Source of the DNA: Pseudomonadota bacterium
GTDB taxonomy: Bacteria > Pseudomonadota > Gammaproteobacteria > Burkholderiales > Eutrophovitaceae
Reading direction: 5' to 3'
Assembly: GCA_002704665.1 (NCBI GenBank)
Contig: PAHB01000055.1
Coordinates: 1-7,750, forward strand
Length of the DNA stretch: 7,750 nucleotides
Below, piece after piece: positions 1 through 4,955 of this stretch; within the stretch, counting starts at the first letter, position 1, and every line of letters begins with the position of its first letter. Made by a program: the position numbers and the translations under genes. The notes under the pieces are model-generated. The model did not search any database and was not told the origin of the DNA. It saw only the letters and a program-made list of their open reading frames with translations.

Positions 1-2
1 CG

Positions 3-431
3 GCATCGGGTGGAGTAGTACTGTTCCGCATCGCAACAAAAAACACTGTGAGAATGATGGAAGAAATGGGCGTGGTTTGTTTACGGGATCCGGTGACGGA
101 AAAGCAAGTGGCACATGCTATCAAAAGTGTCTGTGGAGCTGGGACTGAAAAATCGTCAGATCAGATTGCTGCAGATAGGGTGTTCAGCTCCGAACAACTC
201 CATCAGCTCGCTTCAATGTCACCCGCGATAAAGTGTGAATGTCCACAGCACCTCGCCGACTTAATTACTAGTTTGAACGCGTTTGAGAAATATTCCGAAG
301 ACTGTATAGTTAGTCACCCGAATGACGCCGAGGTTCATGAGGATCTGAGGGTGAGTAGTGGGCGGTCTCGTTTGGTTCTAGAGCAGGCACTGAAGAGGCT
401 TATCGAAGCAGAGAATATATCACTCGATTGA
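3..431 (+). CDS. C-terminal part of a probable MerR-like transcriptional regulator (5' end outside window)
   Basis: The frame is open from the first bases of the window to TGA at 429-431, so the gene starts to the left. A GTG at 48 is possible but has no Shine-Dalgarno sequence before it, and the codons upstream read as protein (GGVVLFRIATKNT), so I treat the gene as 5'-partial with about 142 residues visible. The first ~45 residues alternate strand-helix-strand-helix (VVLFRIA, TVRMMEEMG, VVCLRDPV, then a helix), as at the end of a receiver- or Rossmann-like domain. The second half carries KCECPQHLADLITSLNAFE and a following helix ending in ALKRLIEAE. From memory, this cysteine-containing helical module lies at the C-terminus of MerR-type regulators in gammaproteobacteria. 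The DNA-binding domain is not in view, so the regulator call rests on the C-terminal signature only. Its target and ligand are unknown. Confidence 0.6.
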   Translation, partial: ASGGVVLFRIATKNTVRMMEEMGVVCLRDPVTEKQVAHAIKSVCGAGTEKSSDQIAADRVFSSEQLHQLASMSPAIKCECPQHLADLITSLNAFEKYSEDCIVSHPNDAEVHEDLRVSSGRSRLVLEQALKRLIEAENISLD

Positions 432-437
432 TGTTGC

Positions 438-623
438 CTACGCAGTGGTGTCTATGGTGATACCGACAATTGCAGACTTATCCCTGACCTTCGCGGGATG
501 AGTTTGGCGAGGGTCGAGACCAGGCACCGACTGAGGATTTTGAAGCTTTTTTTTAACACTTCCTTTGTTTAACTTTTGAACGTTTGAGTTAAGGTTGTTC
601 AAGGCACCAGTTTTAATGTCCAT
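438..623 (-). CDS. small hypothetical protein, 61 aa, basic
   Basis: I do not recognise this protein. It starts MDIKTGALNNLNSNVQKLNK and is rich in Lys, Asn and Gln, with a KKK run. It contains no Cys, no hydrophobic stretch long enough for a membrane segment and no signal peptide, and is probably partly disordered. Three things favour a real gene: GGAG at 630-633 sits 6 nt before the ATG; a TTGATA-N17-TAAACT promoter lies about 35 bp further upstream; and the frame ends 6 bp from the stop of the converging gene without overlapping it. Codon use looks ordinary. Against it are the short length and the lack of any recognised family. It could be a locally confined small protein at the chromosomal side of the integrase region, or cargo of that element. 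Confidence 0.5.
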   Translation of the reverse strand: MDIKTGALNNLNSNVQKLNKGSVKKKLQNPQSVPGLDPRQTHPAKVRDKSAIVGITIDTTA

Positions 624-657
624 AGCTTTCTCCAGTAGTTTACTTTTCCCCGACTAC

Positions 658-686
658 AGTTTAGGTAAGTAGCAGAAAAATATCAA
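658..686 (-). promoter_or_regulatory. candidate sigma70 promoter for the 61-aa gene
   Basis: On the minus strand TTGATA (681-686, 5 of 6 matches to the -35 consensus) is followed after exactly 17 bp by TAAACT (658-663, 4 of 6 matches to the -10). The start of transcription would fall near 651, giving a leader of about 28 nt containing the GGAG ribosome site. Inferred from consensus matching only. Confidence 0.45.
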
Positions 687-693
687 TATTTTT
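676..693. promoter_or_regulatory. perfect 8-bp inverted repeat, candidate operator
   Basis: AAAAATAT-CA-ATATTTTT is a perfect inverted repeat with 8-bp arms and a 2-bp centre. It covers the -35 element (681-686) of the candidate promoter of the 61-aa gene and lies about 110 bp before the integrase start. A dimeric repressor binding here could block that promoter. The arms are pure A/T, so a chance palindrome in AT-rich spacer is a fair alternative. It is too weak, and wrongly placed, to be a terminator of the left-hand gene. Confidence 0.35.
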
Positions 694-803
694 AGCTCTG
701 CGGACACTTTTGACTTATTATTAGTCTTGGATCATCACAATAGTCTAGACATGTATTGTCTTGGTCCAGCGGTGGATGTGCATTCTGCTTCAGGTCTATA
801 TCT

Positions 804-1967
804 ATGAGTTTAAGAAGGAAAAAAAAGTTAAAATCATCGGAACTTTCATCTCTGTCTCCTGGCATGCACAGTGATGGAGATGGCCTTTACTTGCAAGTTA
901 TAGTAACTGGGGGGCGTTCTTGGATTTTCAGATTCATGGAGAGGGGCAGACGCAGAGACTTAGGTCTTGGAGGATGGCCTAAATGTTCGCTGGAAAAAGC
1001 TAGAGAAAAGGTAGCTTCCATTAGAAGGAGCCTCGAACAAGAAAAATTAGTTCGCCCTGAAATTTCTAGGCTCTTGACCAATAGTCTTAAGTTTGAAGAC
1101 GCTGCCCGGCGTGTGCTCCACGAAAATTCTGCATTCGGTCGGCACGGATCTCTTGCTAAGGATTGGATTAAGTCGTTGGAAAAATATATGTTTCCGTTTT
1201 TCGGAGACCTTCCTGTTTCTGTCGTAGGAGAGACAGAGATTTTTAAAGCAATCGAGCCTTTGTGGGCGGAAAAACCTGAAACAGCTAAGAGAGTCTTGCA
1301 ACGAATTGCGGTGATTTTAAAATGGTCACAAGCGAAAAACCTCCGGTTAATAAGTGCTCTTGATACGATAAACAATGTAAAAAATATGTTGCCTATCCAA
1401 AGGAACATCAGATCTCCCCGCAAAGCTATGCCATTCCGCGACGTCCCAGGATTTCTCAACAGATTGAGGAATTCGGATTTAGATAGAAGTATAAAAATTG
1501 CCTTTGAGTTTTTGATTTTAACGGTTCGTTCCGCCAATGAGGTTTCAAAGACATCATTATTAGATATCGACATTAATAAAAGGGTTTGGAGTGTTCGTAG
1601 AGAAAACAAAGTTCTGAGCGGTTTTAAAATTCCACTCTCAAGAAGAGCGCTTCATTTAGCGACTCTTGCGGGAGAGGAGACAAAAGATACTGATCTTCCG
1701 TTATTTTTATCTTCACAACAAGGAAATAGATTTTCTCAGAGTGTTTTTTTAAAAGTTCTGAGTGGTTTTGGGTTGGATTATACTGTTTATGGGTTTAAAA
1801 GGTCTTTTAGAGATTGGTCTCTCGAGCAATCCACCATTTCAGCGGATGTCGTGAAGGAAGCTACCAGTACTTCTAGGGTGATATCTAGCGATAGTGGGTA
1901 CAAGAAGGTTGAATTGTTTAAAAAAAGGCGAGATCTAATGGAGGCATGGGCTTGGTTTTTGGGCTAA
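804..1967 (+). CDS. P4-type tyrosine recombinase/integrase, catalytically degenerate
   Basis: A 387-residue protein with the P4-integrase layout. The N-terminal DUF4102-like arm-binding domain contains HSDGDGLYLQV (residues 22-32). A core-binding domain follows (LEKYMFPFFGDLPV about 125-138; EKPETAKRVLQRI about 156-168). The C-terminal catalytic domain ends in LFKKRRDLMEAWAWFL, typical of the family. The open frame extends back to a TTG at 756, but ATG 804 gives the usual family N-terminus, so I chose it. The box I Arg (R242 in TVRSANEV, apparently shifted by one position), the beta-hairpin Lys (K269) and the nucleophile Tyr (Y366) are visible. The H-x-x-R motif is instead Y329-G-F-K332, and the third His aligns with T356. 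Loss of the second Arg normally abolishes strand cleavage, so this is probably an inactive but still open relic. A SprT-like gene follows after 49 bp on the same strand. Confidence 0.9.
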   Translation: MSLRRKKKLKSSELSSLSPGMHSDGDGLYLQVIVTGGRSWIFRFMERGRRRDLGLGGWPKCSLEKAREKVASIRRSLEQEKLVRPEISRLLTNSLKFEDAARRVLHENSAFGRHGSLAKDWIKSLEKYMFPFFGDLPVSVVGETEIFKAIEPLWAEKPETAKRVLQRIAVILKWSQAKNLRLISALDTINNVKNMLPIQRNIRSPRKAMPFRDVPGFLNRLRNSDLDRSIKIAFEFLILTVRSANEVSKTSLLDIDINKRVWSVRRENKVLSGFKIPLSRRALHLATLAGEETKDTDLPLFLSSQQGNRFSQSVFLKVLSGFGLDYTVYGFKRSFRDWSLEQSTISADVVKEATSTSRVISSDSGYKKVELFKKRRDLMEAWAWFLG

Positions 1968-2016
1968 GTAACTTTGTTTTTATGCACGTAAGATTAAGGA
2001 AGAAAAAGGGCTATAT

Positions 2017-2628
2017 ATGGTAGACGTCAATAATCGTGTATCAGTTAATCCAAACCGCGAATATTGGTTGGAAATGGCTGTAAAGGGTTTATCGGGTATT
2101 TTCAAAGGAGCAGGATTGAAACTTCCTTCAGTTAAAGTGTCGTGTGGATTTGCCAGTTCCGGACTTCGCTCTAAACATATAGGTGAATGTTGGACGAGAT
2201 TAAGTAATGCGGATGGAATTAACCAAATTTATATTTCTCCTACTTTGGATGATCCAATATTTGTTTTGGAGACATTAACCCATGAATTATGTCACGCGAT
2301 TGACGACTGCCAGCACAAGCATGGTCGTGAGTTTAGGGTCATTGCAGAGGCCGTAGGGCTTGAAGGGCCGATGAGGAGTACAAATGCCGGACCGGGTTTG
2401 AGGCCTTTACTTAAAAGCGTTTTGGCTCAAATTGGGCCTTATCCACATGCTAAATTAGTAAAAGAAGAAAAAAACGTCAAAGCATCGGTTAGGCCAAAAG
2501 CAAAGTGTAAAATATGCGGTTTCGAGGTTACGATGATTAAGAAATATTTGTCGTTCGGACCGCCAATATGTCCTAAGGATAATTTAAAAATGGAAGCAAT
2601 AGGAGATTGGAAAATATCAGGTGGTTGA
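2017..2628 (+). CDS. SprT-like zinc metallopeptidase domain protein
   Basis: A 203-residue protein. Residues 86-93 give THELCH, an HExxH zinc-peptidase motif (H89, E90, H93), followed by HKHGREF with H102 as the likely third zinc ligand. This is the spacing of SprT/Spartan-like domains. The C-terminal part holds C164-x-x-C167-G and C185-P, corresponding to a zinc ribbon of the CxxCG...CPxH type. The fourth ligand is not evident, because CPKDN stands where a Cys or His would be expected. Relatives are frequent on phages, plasmids and islands; their substrates are mostly unknown, and a link to protein-DNA processing is by analogy only. There is no signal peptide, so it is cytoplasmic. The ATG is preceded by purine-rich AAGGAAGAAAAAGGG, a workable though not canonical ribosome site. 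It lies 49 bp after the integrase gene, probably as cargo of the same element and possibly co-transcribed with it. Confidence 0.85.
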   Translation: MVDVNNRVSVNPNREYWLEMAVKGLSGIFKGAGLKLPSVKVSCGFASSGLRSKHIGECWTRLSNADGINQIYISPTLDDPIFVLETLTHELCHAIDDCQHKHGREFRVIAEAVGLEGPMRSTNAGPGLRPLLKSVLAQIGPYPHAKLVKEEKNVKASVRPKAKCKICGFEVTMIKKYLSFGPPICPKDNLKMEAIGDWKISGG

Positions 2629-2670
2629 GGGACGATTGCCGCCTTTATCTAATCAGAGCAGTAATGAATG

Positions 2671-2847
2671 TTAATTTTCCTTGGACAAATAAAAATAAAA
2701 TTTCCCGTCGCTGTATCGGCTAGGAGCTTTGTAAACGACATTGACAAGAGTCCAGCCGTCTGCTCCTAATTCGTTTAATAGTTTATTATGTTGATCGACT
2801 TCCACTGATGCAGAAGTTTCGGTTCGGAATGAAAAGGTTTTTTCCAT
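2671..2847 (-). CDS. DUF4177-like small protein, 58 aa
   Basis: A 58-codon gene on the minus strand, ATG at 2845-2847 and TAA at 2671-2673. AGGAGT ends 4 nt before the ATG, a strong ribosome site. The protein is MEKTFSFRTE at the start, LLNELGADGWTLVNVVYK at about 23-40 and ends KFYFYLSKEN. The LNxLGxxGWxLV pattern followed by a short C-terminal strand is characteristic of DUF4177, small soluble proteins of unknown function. There is no signal peptide or membrane segment. It converges on the SprT-like gene with a 42-bp gap in which I see no clear hairpin terminator. It stands alone, diverging from the aldolase-family gene at 3002. The family call rests on the motif and size; no function can be given. 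Confidence 0.75.
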   Translation of the reverse strand: MEKTFSFRTETSASVEVDQHNKLLNELGADGWTLVNVVYKAPSRYSDGKFYFYLSKEN

Positions 2848-2883
2848 TGGTTACTCCTAATCCCTGTAAAGTTAGATATTACT

Positions 2884-2913
2884 ATTATGTTTAGTAAATG
2901 TGGTAAGTTTTAA
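2884..2913 (-). promoter_or_regulatory. possible promoter for the DUF4177-like gene
   Basis: On the minus strand TTAAAA (2908-2913) and CATAAT (2884-2889, 5 of 6 to the -10 consensus) are separated by 18 bp. Transcription would start near 2877, about 30 nt before the ATG. The surrounding DNA is AT-rich, so chance matches are likely. Confidence 0.3.
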
Positions 2914-2948
2914 TCAGAGGCTTTTTTTACGAACAACGTTTGTCTGGC

Positions 2949-2976
2949 TTCACAATCAACGAGACTAACCTACAGT
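2949..2976 (+). promoter_or_regulatory. possible promoter for the keto-deoxy-sugar-acid dehydratase gene
   Basis: TTCACA (2949-2954, 5 of 6 to the -35 consensus), 16 bp, then TACAGT (2971-2976, 4 of 6 to the -10). Transcription would begin near 2983 and give a short leader holding the AAGGAG ribosome site at 2990-2995. Just upstream, ACAACGTTTGT (2933-2943) is a short inverted repeat (ACAA-CGT-TTGT) that could be an operator half of a sugar-acid regulator, though it is short enough to be chance. Confidence 0.35.
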
Positions 2977-3001
2977 CAAAGGTTTCTTCAAGGAGACTAA
3001 A

Positions 3002-3919
3002 ATGAACAAACAAAAATTTAATGGTATTTGGCCCGTTGTGCCTACGTCTTTTAAAGATGACGGAGCCGTGGATTACCCAAGCGTAGGGAATATTTTAGAT
3101 TGTATGATAGATCAAGGAGTGGATGGTGGATGTATCCTGGCCAACTATTCAGAGCAATTTTTAATATCTGATGAAGAACGACTCAAAATCACAAAAAAGT
3201 CTCTGGAACATGTAAAAGGTAGGTTGCCTTTAATTGTAACTATAAGCCATTTTGCAACTAAAATTGCGGTGGAAAGAGCGAAATTTGCCAAAGAGCAAGG
3301 AGCTGTAGCGGTAATGCTAATGCCACCCTACCATGGTGCTCTACTGAAGGGCTCGGAACAACAAACTTTTCAACAGGTACAAGCTGTTGGAGAAGTTGGT
3401 TTGCCTATTATGCTGCAAGATGCGCCACTGTCAGGTGTCGAGTTGTCCGTGGATTTCTTAATAAAAATGGCCAAGGAAGTTGAAATGGTCAAAATGTTTA
3501 AAATCGAATCAATTAATGCAGCAGAGAAACTACGCAATCTTATCGGCAGAGGGGGAGAAAATATTGAGGGACCATTCGATGGGGAGGAAGGCATAACTTT
3601 ATTGGCTGATTTGGACGCTGGTGCTGTCGGGTCTATGACTTCAGCGTTAATACCTGATCTTATTCGACCTGTTATACTTCACCACAGGGCAGGAGATAGA
3701 GATATGGCAGAGAGTATCTACCACGACATCCTACCGATTATAAATTTTGAGAACAGGCAATGTGGTTTTAGGGCGACTAAATATGCGATGAAAAAGGGTG
3801 GTGTTATAAGTTCAGACTTTTCTAGGCATCCAGTAGCTCCCTTAAATCCAACAGTCGGGGAGGCCTTGCTAGATCTTTTACGTCCCAAAAAACCGGTTGT
3901 TTTAGAGTGGGGAAAATGA
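3002..3919 (+). CDS. DapA-superfamily class I aldolase/dehydratase, probable L-2-keto-3-deoxyarabonate dehydratase
   Basis: A 305-residue (beta/alpha)8 enzyme of the dihydrodipicolinate synthase/N-acetylneuraminate lyase superfamily. K167 in VKMFKIES is the Schiff-base lysine and Y110 in MPPYHG the catalytic tyrosine. Where true DapA has a GTTGE-type motif, this protein has LANYSEQF (46-53). Together with TISHFAT, LQDAPLSG, EGPFDGEEGITLLADLDAGA and the C-terminal RHPVAPLNP this resembles the 2-keto-3-deoxy-L-arabonate dehydratase group, which makes alpha-ketoglutarate semialdehyde in non-phosphorylative pentose breakdown. A dehydratase for a related sugar acid or hydroxyproline-type intermediate is possible. 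It is cytoplasmic. The start is clear: AAGGAG ends 6 nt before ATG. It appears monocistronic, with no sugar-pathway partner in the window, and converges on bioB with an 11-bp gap. The family is certain; the exact substrate is inferred. Confidence 0.8.
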   Translation: MNKQKFNGIWPVVPTSFKDDGAVDYPSVGNILDCMIDQGVDGGCILANYSEQFLISDEERLKITKKSLEHVKGRLPLIVTISHFATKIAVERAKFAKEQGAVAVMLMPPYHGALLKGSEQQTFQQVQAVGEVGLPIMLQDAPLSGVELSVDFLIKMAKEVEMVKMFKIESINAAEKLRNLIGRGGENIEGPFDGEEGITLLADLDAGAVGSMTSALIPDLIRPVILHHRAGDRDMAESIYHDILPIINFENRQCGFRATKYAMKKGGVISSDFSRHPVAPLNPTVGEALLDLLRPKKPVVLEWGK

Positions 3920-3930
3920 CTAACGGTGGG

Positions 3931-4890
3931 CTACTGCACAGGACTATGACGGGATGTCACCACCTTGGTTTTAAGTCCAAGCTCATTTAGTAGCGCGAGA
4001 TCATCTTTATAATCCGGGTTTCCAGTCGTTAACAATTTGTCTCCATAGAAAATTGAATTTGCTCCGGCCATAAAGCACATTGCTTGTACTTCTTTACTTA
4101 ATTGTTTTCGACCAGCCGATAATCTAACTCTAGCTTTAGGCATTGTGATGCGCGCAATTGCTATTGTCCGCACAAATTCCATGGGTTCGACGCCCTTTTG
4201 ATTTTCTAGGGGAGTCCCCTCAACTGGAACTAGATGATTAATAGGGACTGATTCTGGGTAGGGGGCAAGGTTTGCCAGAGTGGCTAGAAGCTTCGCCCGT
4301 TGATGCCTTGATTCTCCCATGCCAATAATTCCTCCGCAGCAAACTGATATCCCTGTCTCCCGGACATTTTCTATTGTATTGAGTCGATCTTGGTATTGTC
4401 TGGTAGTAATAACTTGACCGTAGAAATCTTCGCTAGAGTCTAAATTGTGGTTGTAAAAATCAAGTCCTGCTTCCGATAGTGTTTTGGCATGCTTTTTTTC
4501 CAACATTCCTAAGGTGGCGCAGGTTTCTAACCCAAGAGCTTTTACCTCTGAAATTATCTTAGCTACTTTTTCGATATCTCTATCTTTGGGTTCGCGCCAC
4601 GCTGCCCCCATACAAAACCTGTTCGAACCCGCTTTTTTTGCTTGCGTTGCCGCGGCTAATACATCCTCAACTCCCATTAATTTTTCCGCTTTTACCCCAG
4701 TATTGTACCTAGCCGCTTGCGGACAATATCCGCAGTCTTCTGGACACCCTCCTGTTTTTATGGATAAAAGTGTGGCTAATTCGACATCTCCTTCCGGGAA
4801 ATTCTTGTAATGCTCATTTGCAGCAAGCCGCATTAGCTCGTTAATCGGCAAGTCGTAGAGGTTTATTACCTCGGTTGTGGATATAGTCAT
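3931..4890 (-). CDS. bioB: biotin synthase BioB
   Basis: A radical-SAM enzyme that inserts sulfur into dethiobiotin, the last step of biotin synthesis. In 319 residues, C49-x3-C53-x2-C56 (GGCPEDCGYCPQ) binds the [4Fe-4S] cluster. C93, C124, C184 and R256 (in VRLSAGR) match the four [2Fe-2S] ligands of E. coli BioB (C97, C128, C188, R260) with a constant offset of four, so the core is intact and collinear. YNHNLDSS, SVPINHLVPVEGTPL and AMCFMAGANSIFYG are typical family blocks. The C-terminal tail is about 20 residues shorter than in E. coli. The ATG has AGGA 6 nt upstream. It is transcribed divergently from bioA across a 65-bp region with a perfect TATAAT on its side, and ends 11 bp from the converging aldolase-family gene. 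Confidence 0.97.
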   Translation of the reverse strand: MTISTTEVINLYDLPINELMRLAANEHYKNFPEGDVELATLLSIKTGGCPEDCGYCPQAARYNTGVKAEKLMGVEDVLAAATQAKKAGSNRFCMGAAWREPKDRDIEKVAKIISEVKALGLETCATLGMLEKKHAKTLSEAGLDFYNHNLDSSEDFYGQVITTRQYQDRLNTIENVRETGISVCCGGIIGMGESRHQRAKLLATLANLAPYPESVPINHLVPVEGTPLENQKGVEPMEFVRTIAIARITMPKARVRLSAGRKQLSKEVQAMCFMAGANSIFYGDKLLTTGNPDYKDDLALLNELGLKTKVVTSRHSPVQ

Positions 4891-4907
4891 TATGTGTCCT
4901 AAAACGA

Positions 4908-4924
4908 TTTAAGGCATACTTAAA
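4908..4924. promoter_or_regulatory. inverted repeat between bioB and bioA, candidate biotin operator
   Basis: TTTAAG-GCATA-CTTAAA is a perfect inverted repeat with 6-bp arms and a 5-bp centre. It overlaps the expected bioB transcription start (near 4919-4920, minus strand), and its right arm coincides with the proposed bioA -35. A protein bound here could shut both directions. It does not match the BirA operator (TTGTAAACC spaced from GGTTTACAA) or the BioR box (TTATMKATAA), as I know them. The functional role is inferred from position. Confidence 0.45.
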
Positions 4925-4947
4925 GAATTATAGTTTAAATGTTATAA
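4919..4947 (+). promoter_or_regulatory. bioA: possible bioA promoter
   Basis: CTTAAA (4919-4924), 17 bp, then TTATAA (4942-4947). Transcription would begin at about 4954-4956, at or next to the bioA ATG (4956), giving a leaderless or nearly leaderless message. This fits the absence of a Shine-Dalgarno sequence before bioA. Another -10 such as TATAGT (4930-4935) cannot be excluded. Confidence 0.35.
4927..4932 (-). promoter_or_regulatory. bioB: -10 element of the bioB promoter
   Basis: ATTATA on the plus strand is a perfect TATAAT on the minus strand. Transcription would start around 4919-4920, about 30 nt before the bioB ATG. The hexamer 17 bp upstream (TTATCT, minus strand) is a poor -35, so an activator or a weak basal promoter is possible. 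Confidence 0.5.
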
Positions 4948-4955
4948 GCAGATAA

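Larger units (their letters stand above)
804..2847. mobile_element. putative remnant of an integrated element (integrase, SprT-like, DUF4177-like genes)
   Basis: A P4-type integrase gene, a SprT-like peptidase gene of a kind common on phages and plasmids, and a tiny DUF4177-like gene lie together between a probable chromosomal regulator and metabolic genes. The integrase is missing catalytic residues, which suggests the unit is no longer mobile. I looked for a tRNA gene and for matching direct repeats near 620-800 and 2630-3000 and saw none, so the limits given are simply the outer gene ends. This grouping is inference from gene content. Confidence 0.35.

Noticed and set aside
545..552. Run of eight T as a rho-independent terminator for the left-hand gene
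   Set aside because: No stable GC-rich hairpin precedes it, and the run lies inside the 61-aa gene, where it encodes Lys codons on the other strand.
756..803. TTG start giving 16 more residues for the integrase
   Set aside because: The extra residues do not look like the family N-terminus, while ATG 804 gives the usual basic start followed by the HSDGDGLYL block.
887..1609. Long open frame on the minus strand inside the integrase gene
   Set aside because: It is antisense to a protein with clear family motifs, its translation shows no recognisable domain, and it lacks a proper ribosome site. A shorter antisense frame at 1047-1301 is rejected for the same reason.
2961..3000. Direct repeat GAGACTAA (2961-2968 and 2993-3000) as a regulatory or att repeat
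   Set aside because: It is only 8 bp, and the second copy is part of the ribosome-binding site region, so chance is the simpler explanation.
4183..4192. GGTTCGA, resembling a tRNA T-loop (also as the reverse complement near 4620)
   Set aside because: Both lie inside bioB coding sequence, and no acceptor or anticodon stems surround them.
4484..4810. Plus-strand open frame antisense to bioB
   Set aside because: It mirrors the conserved radical-SAM region of bioB; the open frame follows from bioB codon choice.
4927..4947. TTATAG...TTATAA as a BioR box
   Set aside because: The BioR consensus is a compact TTATMKATAA palindrome; here the halves are too far apart and the closest single match has an extra base.
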